Positions 1-9,255 of a stretch of 40,596 nt of DNA are shown here, in pieces. The notes under the pieces are model-generated. The model was not told the origin of the DNA. It made no database searches and saw nothing but the letters and a program-made list of their open reading frames with translations. Numbering within the stretch: position 1 is the first letter of the stretch; every line of letters starts with the position of its first letter. The translations under genes and the position numbers were made by a program. This DNA is from Balneolaceae bacterium (lineage in GTDB: Bacteria > Bacteroidota > Rhodothermia > Balneolales > Balneolaceae). The stretch spans positions 1-40,596 of the forward strand of contig SLPZ01000133.1 in the NCBI GenBank assembly GCA_007131725.1, given 5' to 3'.

Positions 1-261
1 ATTATTTTTAATTTTTTAAAGCCCATTAGCTATTGATTTGTATACCATTGATATGCATCAATATTAATAGTTAGCATATTCTAATATTTATTGTCGACAG
101 GCTGATGAAAAGAAAGAATTTTGAACCTTGAAGTTCAGCAATAAATCACTTTTGAGAAGACTTAATGATGCAACCAAAAATTGAAAAAAGGCTTGAGGCC
201 TGAATGCACTGAAAGTAGATTTCTACTGTTTACAATCAATTTTTAGTTGATGTACCGGATT
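1..261. other. AT-rich non-coding left edge
   Basis: I see no supportable gene, tRNA or strong hairpin in this stretch. It is very AT-rich and lies downstream of the minus-strand lipoprotein gene that ends at 262. Short reading frames here lack any recognisable protein character. Confidence 0.6.
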
Positions 262-867
262 TTATTCATGTCCCCATGGTACGGGGGGAACTTCCACTGG
301 TTCGGATAAATCGAACTCAACCATAATATTCCATTCTTCTTCCCAGATGGTGCCGTAGGTATATCGTTCACCCGGCATATATTCAATTCTCCAGCCGCGA
401 AATTCCCCGCCGGCTTCTTCGGTGCGCGGTTCGGACTGAAATCGCTGAACGTTTTTTGTCCCTTCATCAACGGAGTAGCCGCCATACATGGTTACTTCTT
501 CATCCGTGCCATCAGGATTTCGGTGATCGTGGCGCAGTTCAAGGCCATCTTCGTGCAGGGTCAGAATCCATGTGCGTGACCTGTCCCAGCTCTCATCGGC
601 TTCGTCTTCGATGTGGAATGGAATTTTCAGTTCATTTTTACTGCATTCCATAAAATGCATCACCATCTCTTCAGTGCCGGTAAACATGTTTACCGTTTCA
701 GGCTGAATCATCAATTGCCCTGAATAGGCATTTTCGCACTCTTCGGACAGAGCCTCAAAAAACTGAACATAAGCGGGCTCGGTATTAATGTTTTGGTTGT
801 TTTCAGTATTGGAGCAGCTTGTTATAATGAACGCAGTCAGGGCAAGAACAAAAGTTGTTGTTTTCAT
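262..867 (-). CDS. small predicted lipoprotein of unknown function
   Basis: I do not recognise the family. Starting at the ATG at 867 gives a 201-residue product that begins MKTTTFVLALTAF and has a lipobox ending in ITSC at about residue 18. This predicts lipid attachment by Lgt and processing by signal peptidase II. A longer start at 915 would put 16 hydrophilic residues before the signal peptide, so 867 is preferred. The mature part is acidic and rich in Trp, Glu and Asp, with no cysteine cluster or repeat. It lies just downstream of lnt on the same strand (102-bp gap), so the two may be co-transcribed. Lnt acylates lipoproteins, but the adjacency alone does not show a functional link. Confidence 0.7.
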   Translation of the reverse strand: MKTTTFVLALTAFIITSCSNTENNQNINTEPAYVQFFEALSEECENAYSGQLMIQPETVNMFTGTEEMVMHFMECSKNELKIPFHIEDEADESWDRSRTWILTLHEDGLELRHDHRNPDGTDEEVTMYGGYSVDEGTKNVQRFQSEPRTEEAGGEFRGWRIEYMPGERYTYGTIWEEEWNIMVEFDLSEPVEVPPVPWGHE

Positions 868-968
868 TAGATCGGTTTTAGAACTGTTAGAAGGAGAAAC
901 ACAAATATTGAGCAATATTTTATGAGTACGTAGTATCAGGAAAATTTATCAACTTAAAAAAAATTCTT

Positions 969-2549
969 TCAGCAGAATTCTTGAGCCAACTTTGGGTTAT
1001 CTTTTTTAGATTTTTTAGGGAAGTACATCATGAATATTCCTATGATGGCCAAAAGTACACTAAGATAACCGGGCCAGTTTCCGTGACGGCTGTAAAAGGT
1101 AGATTGTTCGTTTGTGTAAATAGTGAAATCGAATGCATCCTCGGTCCAGTATTCTGTTTCGACCTGAACTTTACCATCAGGAGAGATGATTCCTGAAATT
1201 CCGTTGTTTGCAGAACGGGCAATCCACATACGGTGCTCTATTGCGCGCAGCCTCGCAAAAGCAAAATGCTGGATGTGTCCATGCGAATCGCCCCACCAGC
1301 CGTCGTTGGTGATAATTGTGAGAAAATTGGCACCCTCATTTACAAATTCGTTTACCCAGCCGGAAAAAACCGAATCGTAACAGATTAAAGCCGGGGTTTT
1401 AGGATTATTGACATGAAAAATATCCGCAGTGGTTCCGAGTCCGTATCCCGCGAAACTGCCCCAATCAAACCAGCCAAAACGGTCAATTCTCTGGAAAAAC
1501 TCTACAAACGGAAACCGTTCAACAACCGGCACGAGGCGCCCTTTACGGTAAATTTCAGTTTCTTTTCCTGGCTGAAAAAAGAGCGCGGCATTATACACAT
1601 TGTAAAATCTGCCGGTCTGAGTTTCACGCACAACTTCAGGGGAATCGTCTTCGGGGTAAAATTCAACAAAGCCCGTTCCTGTCAGCAAATTTGTGTTCCA
1701 AACATTCACGGAATCTCTGATCCGGTTGAAATATACGTTATCCAGCGGGAGGGAAGAGTCAACCGCATTTTCCGGCCAGATGATGATATCGGTTTGTTCG
1801 GTTCGGGCCTCATCAGACATCTGAAGCAGTTTGTCGAGAAGTGCATCCAGGGAGGACAGGCCGCCAAATCGCTGGTAGGAATCGGAGTTGGGCTGGATAA
1901 TCACCACCTCTACAGGTTCACCCTGCTTATCGGGCATTGTCGTCATCGAAACAACAGACAGTACCGGAAATAGAAAAAAAGCAAGAACACCGGCTGTCAA
2001 TACCTGTTTTGATGGTTTGATGAGATAGTTGTAAAAAAGGGCAGCGCTGAATACAACCCAGAATGAAATCCCAAAAACCCCGGTAAATGAAATATACTGG
2101 ACAGCCCCTGTTAGGTTCGACCAACCGTTGCCCAGTGTCAGCCATGGCCAGGAGAGATCCCAGTTATGATGGAGAAATTCGTAGCTAACCCATATCGAAG
2201 CGGCAAATACAGAAGCCAGAATCGGATTTATCCCGGTTCGGAACAGGGAACGGATTAACAGCAGCGGCACCAGCATAATTGCAGCATTTGCAAGAATGGC
2301 CGCAACTCCTCCCGCTACAGTGGCCATCATCAGCCAATAGGTAGAAAACAGGTTCCAGAGCACAAATGCGGGATAAGCGTACAAAATCACCTCCCGTTTG
2401 GTTTCAGAAATCATGCTAATTCTGAAGAGCAGCACAAAAGCCGGGATCTGAAGTATAGAGGCATCAAAAGGCGGAAAAGATAGTGCCAGCAGAATGGGTG
2501 CTGTGAGTGCCATTGCCCAGGGATGATCCCAAAACCGAAATGTTTTCAT
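969..2549 (-). CDS. lnt: apolipoprotein N-acyltransferase
   Basis: Lnt adds the third acyl chain to the N-terminal cysteine of lipoproteins in the inner membrane. The N-terminal half shows several hydrophobic segments, followed by a periplasmic nitrilase-like domain and a last transmembrane helix near the C terminus. The expected Glu-Lys-Cys triad is visible: Glu in IIIWPENAVDS, Lys in YRKGRLVPVVE, and Cys in ALICYDSVF, where most homologues have CYE. I chose the ATG at 2549 (526 residues, close to the usual ~510). The open frame extends to 2672, but that would overlap rsmI by 26 bp and add about 41 polar residues before the first membrane segment. It is downstream of rsmI on the same strand. 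Confidence 0.93.
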   Translation of the reverse strand: MKTFRFWDHPWAMALTAPILLALSFPPFDASILQIPAFVLLFRISMISETKREVILYAYPAFVLWNLFSTYWLMMATVAGGVAAILANAAIMLVPLLLIRSLFRTGINPILASVFAASIWVSYEFLHHNWDLSWPWLTLGNGWSNLTGAVQYISFTGVFGISFWVVFSAALFYNYLIKPSKQVLTAGVLAFFLFPVLSVVSMTTMPDKQGEPVEVVIIQPNSDSYQRFGGLSSLDALLDKLLQMSDEARTEQTDIIIWPENAVDSSLPLDNVYFNRIRDSVNVWNTNLLTGTGFVEFYPEDDSPEVVRETQTGRFYNVYNAALFFQPGKETEIYRKGRLVPVVERFPFVEFFQRIDRFGWFDWGSFAGYGLGTTADIFHVNNPKTPALICYDSVFSGWVNEFVNEGANFLTIITNDGWWGDSHGHIQHFAFARLRAIEHRMWIARSANNGISGIISPDGKVQVETEYWTEDAFDFTIYTNEQSTFYSRHGNWPGYLSVLLAIIGIFMMYFPKKSKKDNPKLAQEFC

Positions 2550-2646
2550 GCAGACGATATTTTGATCTAATGTGATGGTGTGATTATCAGATTCACTTTT
2601 CAAAACCGGATTTTTCTGGACTGAAAATATCGCATATATTTTTTGG

Positions 2647-3330
2647 TTATTCATCATAATTTTTGCCCGCAATCACTACGACAATTTCCCCTTTGATCGT
2701 TCCCCGGGGTTTCCATCTTTCCAGAATGTCTGAAAGTTTTGCACGATCAATTTCTTCAAACTTTTTGGTCAGCTCGCGGGCAATGCATACCCAACGATCA
2801 TCTCCGCAAAATTGGTGTAATTTTTCCAGAAAACGCAGAATTTTATGAGGGCTTTCATAAACAACCGAGGTGAGCTCTGAATCGGCAATTTGGCGGATTC
2901 TGGTTTCGCGTCCTTTTTTCGGAGGCAGAAAACCCTCAAAAACAAACCGGTCGCAAGGCAGTCCGCTGGCTACCACAGCCGTTGTTGCGGCATCAGGGCC
3001 CGGAACGGGAATAACAGTGTGGCCGTTCTGATGAGCTGCACGAACCGCCAAAAAACCGGGATCGGAAATACCAGGTGTGCCGGCATCACTGATAATACCC
3101 ACATTTTGTCCGCCATCAAGCAGGTTCAACAGATGCTCCACTTTTTTGTGTTCATTGTGCTGATGGAACGAAAATGTTGGTTTTTCGATCTGAAAATGGT
3201 TCAGCAAAACCGAAGAGGTTCGGGTATCTTCGCAGGCTATAATGTCGCACTTTTTCAATGTTTCTACAGCACGAAAAGTGATATCCGCAAGATTTCCGAT
3301 AGGAGTGGCTATGATGTAGAGTGTCGACAA
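2647..3330 (-). CDS. rsmI: 16S rRNA (cytidine(1402)-2'-O)-methyltransferase
   Basis: RsmI uses S-adenosylmethionine to 2'-O-methylate C1402 in the decoding centre of 16S rRNA. The tetrapyrrole-methylase fold is clear from the N-terminal LYIIATPIGNLADIT, then CEDTRTS, ISDAGTPGISDPG and PGPDAATTA. At 227 residues it is shorter than the E. coli protein (~286) and lacks most of the C-terminal extension. The start appears to be TTG at 3330: the ATPIGN motif begins only a few residues in, and no in-frame ATG lies close upstream. It is probably the first gene of a minus-strand unit rsmI-lnt-lipoprotein. Confidence 0.93.
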   Translation of the reverse strand: MSTLYIIATPIGNLADITFRAVETLKKCDIIACEDTRTSSVLLNHFQIEKPTFSFHQHNEHKKVEHLLNLLDGGQNVGIISDAGTPGISDPGFLAVRAAHQNGHTVIPVPGPDAATTAVVASGLPCDRFVFEGFLPPKKGRETRIRQIADSELTSVVYESPHKILRFLEKLHQFCGDDRWVCIARELTKKFEEIDRAKLSDILERWKPRGTIKGEIVVVIAGKNYDE

Positions 3331-3653
3331 AATTGAATGTGCGTTAGGTCTGATTTTACAGTGTCTGTGTATGGTGCATTCTGCTGCATTTGGCCTGTTA
3401 AATTACGACGATAAGATGAGGTCAAAAAATCCAGTTTTCGATTTTTCAGTTTTACGTTTGACTGAACAGCTAATTTCTCAGTTAATTCAGATCCTGCAGG
3501 ACAAAATTTCATTCATCTTAAAAAGGATCAAAATTGATCAAAAAACATCGTATTTTGTAAAGTTTGAGAACGGCAGCGTTTACACGAGGGGATTTGATTC
3601 CCATCATGTTTTGTAGCTTAATCATAAAAACAGATAAATAATTTATTTAATCA
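3331..3653. other. divergent intergenic region rsmI / VOC gene
   Basis: About 320 bp separate two genes that diverge, so promoters for both should lie here. I see no convincing gene, strong hairpin or long inverted repeat. Short open frames on either strand have no protein-like composition. Confidence 0.5.
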
Positions 3654-4040
3654 ATGGATTTTAAACCATCAGGAATTAATCATATCACCATTCGGGTGAA
3701 CCGGATTGAACGTTCGGAAGAATTTTATGGAAAAATACTCGGGTTCGAGTTGGTAAGAAAAATGGGCCAGAGCATGGCAGTGTACAAAATCGGGGAAGAA
3801 GATACCCTGGTGATTGTTGAAGCGGAAACCAGCTACGATCCCAACTCCCGGGATTTTCGGGTCGACCATATCGGGTTTTACCTCGAAAGCCTGGAGCAGG
3901 TAGATGAAATGGCTGCCTATCTCAGGGAAAATGAAGTGACTATTTTGAGCGGGCCGGCCAACCGAAAAAAAGGCAGATTTGTATTTGCCTCCGACCCGGA
4001 CGGCAACCTGATTGAGTTTTTCTGTGAGGATGAGCAATAA
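3654..4040 (+). CDS. VOC-superfamily (glyoxalase/dioxygenase fold) protein
   Basis: This is a single-module vicinal-oxygen-chelate protein of 128 residues. Visible landmarks are the first beta strand with a potential metal His in INHITIRVN, the helix SEEFYGKILGFELV, a central VDHIGFYL, and the closing FVFASDPDGNLIEFF with a potential metal Glu. Such proteins usually dimerise and bind a divalent metal. The family covers glyoxalases, fosfomycin-modifying enzymes, dioxygenases and binding proteins, and I cannot choose a substrate from sequence. It precedes grpE-dnaJ on the same strand, but a 148-bp gap holding a large inverted repeat separates them, so co-regulation is not assumed. Confidence 0.85.
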   Translation: MDFKPSGINHITIRVNRIERSEEFYGKILGFELVRKMGQSMAVYKIGEEDTLVIVEAETSYDPNSRDFRVDHIGFYLESLEQVDEMAAYLRENEVTILSGPANRKKGRFVFASDPDGNLIEFFCEDEQ

Positions 4041-4066
4041 TTTGGCGTAACATTGTCACCTTTGTG

Positions 4067-4093
4067 AATAACATGAACTTGTGGCATGTTATT
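4067..4093. promoter_or_regulatory. 9-N9-9 perfect inverted repeat upstream of grpE
   Basis: The arms AATAACATG (4067-4075) and CATGTTATT (4085-4093) are exact reverse complements separated by 9 nt. This is the same geometry as the CIRCE operator of HrcA (TTAGCACTC-N9-GAGTGCTAA), but the sequence is different. It lies 96 bp before the grpE ATG and 27 bp after the preceding stop codon. No T-run follows, so it is not a typical terminator. An operator role is inference. Confidence 0.5.
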
Positions 4094-4188
4094 TGCTCAA
4101 TTAAAAAAAATTGAAACCAAAATAATAATGGATCAACTTCATTGTTTCTATCAATGAATTGATTAAAAAAGAAGTATGTGAATTTGTA

Positions 4189-4806
4189 ATGAGTGTGAAA
4201 GAAAAAAAACAGGCAAAAGAAAAAGAAGAAGAGCTGAATGAAACGATTGAAGGCAATGGTGAGGAAGGCACCGAACCGGCCGACGGTGAAGAAGCAATTG
4301 AAGAAGAGCAGACAGGGCAAGACGATCTCGATCAGCTAATCGAAGATCAACAAAAGCGAATTAGCGAGCTTGAAGAAGAGCTGCAGCAAGTGAAAGAGAA
4401 GCAGTTGCGAAAAGCTGCTGAAATGGAAAACATGAGAAAAAGGTTGCAGCGCGAAAGGGAAATGATTTTTCAAACTGCCCGGGAAGCAGCCATCGAAGAA
4501 TTTTTACCTGTTAACGACGACCTGGTTCGAACACTACAGGCTCTTGAAAACAGTGATGCAGACTCATCGTATCTCGAAGGTGTGAAGATGGTGGCAGAAA
4601 AGTTTGACGAAGTATTAAACAAGCATGGAGTTAAAAGAATTGATGAAACCGGGGTTCCTTTTGATGTGGATCTGCACGATGCCATGCTGAGCCAAAAGCC
4701 TGAAGACGACTCGATCGAAAGCGGAACAGTATTGCAGGTTATCGAAAACGGATATACCATAGGTGAGAAAACCCTGCGGCACGCAAAAGTAATTGTAAGC
4801 GAATAA
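4189..4806 (+). CDS. grpE: nucleotide exchange factor GrpE
   Basis: GrpE releases ADP from DnaK in the Hsp70 cycle. The protein has a very acidic, low-complexity N terminus (about residues 1-50), then a long coiled coil (RISELEEELQQVKEKQLRKAAEMENMRKR region), and the C-terminal beta domain with GVPFDVDLHDAM and the closing GYTIGEKTLRHAKVIV. I place the start at the ATG at 4189 (205 residues). An upstream TTG at 4159 would add ten residues but has no support. dnaJ follows 13 bp later, forming a grpE-dnaJ operon. dnaK and hrcA are not nearby. Confidence 0.95.
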   Translation: MSVKEKKQAKEKEEELNETIEGNGEEGTEPADGEEAIEEEQTGQDDLDQLIEDQQKRISELEEELQQVKEKQLRKAAEMENMRKRLQREREMIFQTAREAAIEEFLPVNDDLVRTLQALENSDADSSYLEGVKMVAEKFDEVLNKHGVKRIDETGVPFDVDLHDAMLSQKPEDDSIESGTVLQVIENGYTIGEKTLRHAKVIVSE

Positions 4807-4819
4807 ATAAACGTTATTC

Positions 4820-5974
4820 ATGTCTAAACGCGACTACTACGAAATTTTAGGTGTAGATAAAAATGCGAATGATGCCGATTTAAAAAAGGCATACCGTAAG
4901 CTGGCGATGAAATATCACCCCGACCGGAACAAGGGAAATACCGAAGCCGAACGAAAGTTTAAAGAGGCATCCGAAGCTTATGATGTACTGCGGGATCCAC
5001 AAAAACGGCAGCGATACGATCAGTTTGGGCATTCCGGCATAAACGGTGGCGGCTTTAGCGGGGCAACCGATTTCGAAGACATTTTCAGCCGGTTCAGTGA
5101 TATTTTCGGCAGTGATATTTTTGGCGGAGATCCATTTGGAGGAGGCCGTTCCAGGAGCCGAAGAAGACGGGGAACCGGCCGTCCCGGCTCAGACATGAAA
5201 CTTCGCGTGGAACTTACTCTCGAGGAAATTGCCGAAGGTGTTGAGAAAACCCTAAAAGTCAAAAAACATATTAAGTGCGATTCCTGCAATGGCACCGGCG
5301 CCGAAACCGATTCAGATTTTGAGACCTGTCCCAATTGTAACGGGATGGGAGAAGTTCGGCAGGTTTCCAGAACCATGTTCGGGCAGTTTGTAAATGTTCA
5401 GCCATGCCACAATTGCCAGGGCGAAGGGCGTATCATCAGAAATAAATGCTCAAAATGTGGTGGTGAAGGCCGCTACCGAAGCGATGAAAAAATCAAAGTA
5501 AATATTCCATCCGGTGTATCGAACGGGAATTATATCACACTGAGAAGGCAGGGGAATGCCGGAATCCGAGGCGGTGAGCCGGGCGATCTGATTGTTCTCA
5601 TCGAGGAAAAAGAGCACAAGCATTTTTCAAGGGATGGAGATGACATCTACCACAACCTTTTAATCAGTATTCCCGATGCCGTACTGGGTACAGAAGTGGA
5701 AGTTCCCACGCTGAAAGGAAAAGCCAAAGTGCGGATTGAACCGGGAACTCAACCCGGAAAATTGCTGCGGATGAAAGGCCGTGGAATTAAAGGATTGAAT
5801 AACAGTGGTGTAGGCGATCAATACATCAAACTTAATGTTTATATCCCGAAAGATTTAACATCAGAGGAAAGAAAACATATTGAAGCCCTGCGGGGAGAAG
5901 AACATTTTGATCCTGAAAGTGCCAAAAAGAGGGAAAAAGGCTTTTTCTCAAAAATAAAAGATGTATTTAGCTGA
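4820..5974 (+). CDS. dnaJ: chaperone protein DnaJ
   Basis: This is a type I Hsp40 co-chaperone that delivers substrates to DnaK and stimulates its ATPase. The J domain is at residues 3-68 with the essential HPD in YHPDRNKG. A Gly/Phe-rich linker with GGGFSG and FGGDPFGGG follows. Four CxxCxGxG zinc motifs are all intact ([32 protein letters not shown]). The C-terminal substrate-binding and dimerisation domain completes 384 residues, the normal length. It is 13 bp downstream of grpE, so it is translated from the same transcript. Confidence 0.97.
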   Translation: MSKRDYYEILGVDKNANDADLKKAYRKLAMKYHPDRNKGNTEAERKFKEASEAYDVLRDPQKRQRYDQFGHSGINGGGFSGATDFEDIFSRFSDIFGSDIFGGDPFGGGRSRSRRRRGTGRPGSDMKLRVELTLEEIAEGVEKTLKVKKHIKCDSCNGTGAETDSDFETCPNCNGMGEVRQVSRTMFGQFVNVQPCHNCQGEGRIIRNKCSKCGGEGRYRSDEKIKVNIPSGVSNGNYITLRRQGNAGIRGGEPGDLIVLIEEKEHKHFSRDGDDIYHNLLISIPDAVLGTEVEVPTLKGKAKVRIEPGTQPGKLLRMKGRGIKGLNNSGVGDQYIKLNVYIPKDLTSEERKHIEALRGEEHFDPESAKKREKGFFSKIKDVFS

Positions 5975-6069
5975 TTGATTCCGTTTTAAAATTGTGACGG
6001 ACTTTAACCGGGTTGGGCCGGTTTGCCAAACTAAATACCTGATGCTAAATTATTTTCACAAAAGGGGAG

Positions 6070-6090
6070 GGGTGACAGAACTTGTCACCC
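6070..6090. repeat. hairpin between dnaJ and rmuC
   Basis: GGGTGACA at 6070-6077 pairs perfectly with TGTCACCC at 6083-6090 across a 5-nt loop. No T-run follows directly, so it is at best a weak terminator. It may instead be an operator or an RNA structure in the rmuC leader. Confidence 0.4.
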
Positions 6091-6133
6091 ATAGTGATTA
6101 TTTTCAGGTAAATCCTCAATCAAACATATAAAT

Positions 6134-7441
6134 ATGGGACTAACGGAAATCATCATAGCCATTTTATTCTTTCTGATCGGATTTGCTGTTGCTTTTTTTG
6201 TGGTCAAATCCCGGCAATCACGCCTCGAAGAACGGATTGATATTCTGACACAATCAAGCACTGAAAAAGATCAGAAAATGGATTTGGAGACTCAGCGGGC
6301 CAACCAGGCAGAAAAAGATCTGGCTTCACTCTCGGCAGAATATAAGCATCTGAAAGAACGCCTTGCCGAACAAAAACAGGAACTTGAAATACTTCAGGAA
6401 CAATTCAGAACGGAGTTTAAAAATCTTGCTAATGAGATTCTTGAGGAGAAATCGAAAAAGTTTACCGAACAGAACCGCGAAAAACTGGACCAGCTTCTGA
6501 AACCGCTTGGTGAAAAAATCAGTGATTTTCAAAAGAGGGTTGAAGAGGCACACAAAGAAGATATTAAGGGTAGAAGTGCTCTGGATCAGCATTTGAGGCA
6601 TCTTCAGGAGCTGAATCAAAAAATGAGTGAGGAGGCAAAAAATCTGACCAAAGCGCTGAAAGGGGACAGCAAAAAACAGGGAAACTGGGGAGAAGTTATT
6701 CTGCAGCGTATCCTGGAAAAATCAGGCCTGAGAAAAGGGCATGAGTATGAAACCCAGGAGAGTACAACTACCGAAGACGGACGCAGGCTGCAGCCCGACG
6801 TAATTATTCATCTGCCCGATGAGAAAAAATTGGTCATCGATTCAAAAGTTTCATTGTCTGCGTACGAGAAATATTCTTCCTCAGAAGATCCGGCTGATCA
6901 GCAGCGAGCCTTGAAGCAGCACATTCAATCACTCAGAACCCATGTGAAAGGTCTGAGTAATAAAACGTATGAGCAGATTCACGGTTTCAAAAGCCCTGAT
7001 TTTGTGCTGATGTTTATTCCCATAGAACCGGCTTTTGGCCTGGCCATGCAAAACGACCCCGATCTGTACAATGAGGCATTTGATAAAAATATCATCATTG
7101 TGAGTCCCACAACTTTGCTGGCAACACTTGCCACCATCGAAAATGTCTGGAAGCAGGAGTATCAAAATAAAAATGCTATGGAAATTGCCAGCCGCGGCGG
7201 TGCACTGTACGATAAGTTTGTGCTGTTTGTGGAAAGTATGAAAGATATAGGCAGCCGGATTCAGCAAACCCAAAAAAGTTATGATGAGGCGATGAACCGG
7301 CTTTCGGGAGGTGCCGGAAATCTGGTTCGTCAGGCGGAGATGCTTCGTGAACTGGGAGCAAAAAATTCCAAAACATTACCTGAGGGCATGATGGATAATG
7401 ACGCAGAGCCGGAGCAGGAAAAAATCAAGGAGAATAATTGA
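6134..7441 (+). CDS. rmuC: DNA recombination protein RmuC homologue
   Basis: RmuC-family proteins are predicted nucleases that limit inversions between short repeats. The 435-residue protein has an N-terminal membrane anchor (IIIAILFFLIGFAVAFFVV), a long coiled coil to about residue 180, and the conserved RmuC core with GNWGEVILQRILE, LQPDVIIHLPD, VIDSKVSLSAYE and MFIPIEPAF. The VIDSK segment matches the PD-(D/E)xK-like catalytic strand known in the family. It stands alone between the dnaJ hairpin and a convergent minus-strand gene whose stop overlaps its 3' end by 17 bp. Confidence 0.93.
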   Translation: MGLTEIIIAILFFLIGFAVAFFVVKSRQSRLEERIDILTQSSTEKDQKMDLETQRANQAEKDLASLSAEYKHLKERLAEQKQELEILQEQFRTEFKNLANEILEEKSKKFTEQNREKLDQLLKPLGEKISDFQKRVEEAHKEDIKGRSALDQHLRHLQELNQKMSEEAKNLTKALKGDSKKQGNWGEVILQRILEKSGLRKGHEYETQESTTTEDGRRLQPDVIIHLPDEKKLVIDSKVSLSAYEKYSSSEDPADQQRALKQHIQSLRTHVKGLSNKTYEQIHGFKSPDFVLMFIPIEPAFGLAMQNDPDLYNEAFDKNIIIVSPTTLLATLATIENVWKQEYQNKNAMEIASRGGALYDKFVLFVESMKDIGSRIQQTQKSYDEAMNRLSGGAGNLVRQAEMLRELGAKNSKTLPEGMMDNDAEPEQEKIKENN

Positions 7442-8318
7442 GAGGTTCTATCAGCGAGGCAAGATCGTATCCGTTGTGATTGGAAACCGCCGTATACCAT
7501 GTATTGCCCCATAACCAGGATACTGAATGAAAACTGTCGATTTCTGCCACATAAAAATCATGTTCCTGTATACAGGTTTCAACGGCCTTTTTGTGGCGTT
7601 CAAGCAGACTGTTTGAATCCACTTCATCCACGTCAAAGATAAAAAGGTAAATGGTTTCGCCCAGATCATTTTGAGTATATTCGAGCATTGGTGTTTCAAA
7701 ACCGTCAAGAAAATCAACAATCGCGATACCTGCAAATTGGGCGCCATTTATTCCTGGCACCGAGATTTCCATGTCATAATGGTTGGTTAGATAGTTTTCG
7801 GCATCGAGAGTTGAATCGGTTTCATATAGAGGCTCAATAAATTGGCCATCTGAGGAGATAAAATGCTGTGTTGCCAGATTTTCGATAATTCCCTCACCTG
7901 CACCGGATTGTGTCTGTATAATACGATCAAGCAGTTGAAAGGTGAAAACAGTGATAATCAGAACAACTGCCGCAGCTGAGGCGTACCGGAGTGCTGGATT
8001 GAGATATGGGAAAAAAGTTTTGGCGGGACTGAAATTTTTTTGAACGAAATCAGGCTCCTCAGAAGGTGGCCTGAGCTCATTTATTTCTATTTTTTCAATC
8101 TTTTGGAGTATTTGCAGTCGCAGATGTTCCGGCGCTTTCTTTCTTTGCAATTTTTCAGATAGAAGATACTTCAGATGCCGGGTTTCTTCATATTCTCTCT
8201 TGACATCGGGATGGTTTTCAATAAACTCAAAAAATGCTTTCTTTTCGCGTTCAGTTGTTTCATTATCCACAACTGCATGAAGCAAAGACAAAGCCTGATT
8301 TCGATTTAGTGAGTTCAT
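7425..8318 (-). CDS. anti-sigma-factor-like membrane protein
   Basis: The N-terminal ~70 residues resemble an anti-sigma domain: a short helix, the acidic stretch VVDNETTEREKKAFFEFIENHP, then a helix with KREYEETRHLKYLL. The zinc-binding His-x3-Cys-x2-Cys of classical zf-HC2 proteins is absent, so this would be a zinc-independent version. One transmembrane helix at about residues 110-130 (ASAAAVVLIITVFTFQLL) leads to an extracytoplasmic domain of ~165 residues that I do not recognise. No sigma-factor gene is adjacent, which is unusual for this class. It follows the pseudouridine synthase gene on the same strand after 162 bp. Function as an anti-sigma factor is inferred. Confidence 0.6.
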   Translation of the reverse strand: MNSLNRNQALSLLHAVVDNETTEREKKAFFEFIENHPDVKREYEETRHLKYLLSEKLQRKKAPEHLRLQILQKIEKIEINELRPPSEEPDFVQKNFSPAKTFFPYLNPALRYASAAAVVLIITVFTFQLLDRIIQTQSGAGEGIIENLATQHFISSDGQFIEPLYETDSTLDAENYLTNHYDMEISVPGINGAQFAGIAIVDFLDGFETPMLEYTQNDLGETIYLFIFDVDEVDSNSLLERHKKAVETCIQEHDFYVAEIDSFHSVSWLWGNTWYTAVSNHNGYDLASLIEPLNYSP

Positions 8319-8480
8319 AAGCCGTTAGAATAATTATCAAAAAATATCCTGATGGTTTTCTCTTACAGTAGACGATAGTGATAACTTATATGATTAACAA
8401 TTTGCCTTCATGATCCATTCAAAAGATGAAAAAAATAAATGAATTAGGGCGAAAGTCGTAATTAATTGTCTGAAATCTGT

Positions 8481-9176
8481 TTATCGTATTTTAGAATAGT
8501 CAAAAAGAGTCCATGGAAATACTGATGGTGGTTTTGAGGTTAAAATTACCTCTTTTTTGAGAACGGGATGTTTTACAATCAGCGCGCCGGCATGCAGGGC
8601 AATATGTTTATTTTTTCCTGAACCGTACTTTCTGTCACCAAAAATTGGCAGTCCCTCTTTGGCAAGTTGCACCCGAATCTGATGGGGGCGCCCGGTAATA
8701 AGCGTAATTCTTAGCAGCGAAAAATCACCATTTTTTTCAAGCCGGTCGTACATAAGTTCAGCACGTTTTGCCCCTTTTGTTTGAGGGCTTACAACTTCGG
8801 TGAAATTGGTATTTTTCTGCTTTTTCAGATAGTGCGTTAACATTCCGTTTTTTGGTGCAGAACCTTCAACAATGGCAAGATAGATTTTTTTAACGGTCCG
8901 TTGTCGTATTTGCTCACTGATTCTTGCAGCGGCTTTGGATGTTTTTGCAAATAGCATCACACCGCTGACCGGTTTGTCCAGCCTGTGCAAAAGGCCCAAA
9001 AATGCATCTCCCGGTTTGTTGTATTCGCGTATTAAATACTCTTTACAAAGATTGAGCAGGTCGGGTTTGCCGGAATAATCTTCCTGAGAGAGTAATCCAC
9101 GAGGTTTACTAACAGCCAGCAGGTGGTTATCTTCGTAAATAATCTCGATATCCGGATTTGTGCCGGTTGTTTTCAT
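8481..9176 (-). CDS. RluA-family 23S rRNA/tRNA pseudouridine synthase
   Basis: This family isomerises specific uridines to pseudouridine. The catalytic aspartate lies in HRLDKPVSGVMLFAKT, preceded by IIYEDNHLLAVSKPRGLL and followed by the C-terminal RITLITGRPHQIRVQLA and FGDRKYGS motifs. The 231-residue length fits the short RluA subfamily without an N-terminal S4 domain. I cannot assign which RNA position it modifies. It diverges from uvrC with an 79-bp intergenic space that should carry both promoters. Confidence 0.9.
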   Translation of the reverse strand: MKTTGTNPDIEIIYEDNHLLAVSKPRGLLSQEDYSGKPDLLNLCKEYLIREYNKPGDAFLGLLHRLDKPVSGVMLFAKTSKAAARISEQIRQRTVKKIYLAIVEGSAPKNGMLTHYLKKQKNTNFTEVVSPQTKGAKRAELMYDRLEKNGDFSLLRITLITGRPHQIRVQLAKEGLPIFGDRKYGSGKNKHIALHAGALIVKHPVLKKEVILTSKPPSVFPWTLFDYSKIR

Positions 9177-9255
9177 ATTTCTTCTGCATTTATCTGATGA
9201 TAGAAAAATTTCACTTCAGTTTATTGGTTTTATCCGTCAAACTTAACGCATTATT

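Noticed and set aside
243-485. Short frame overlapping the lipoprotein gene
   Set aside because: It shares DNA with a better frame on the same strand that has a signal peptide and lipobox.
1413-1973. 186-residue open frame antisense to lnt
   Set aside because: It runs opposite a well-supported lnt coding region with intact catalytic motifs, and its composition is basic and without domain character.
3371-3616. Possible small gene in the rsmI/VOC gap
   Set aside because: The 81-residue frame has no start signal, no domain and lies in a divergent promoter region.
8263-8271. Perfect DnaA box inside the anti-sigma-like gene
   Set aside because: About one such match is expected by chance in a window of this size, and it lies in coding sequence without partners.
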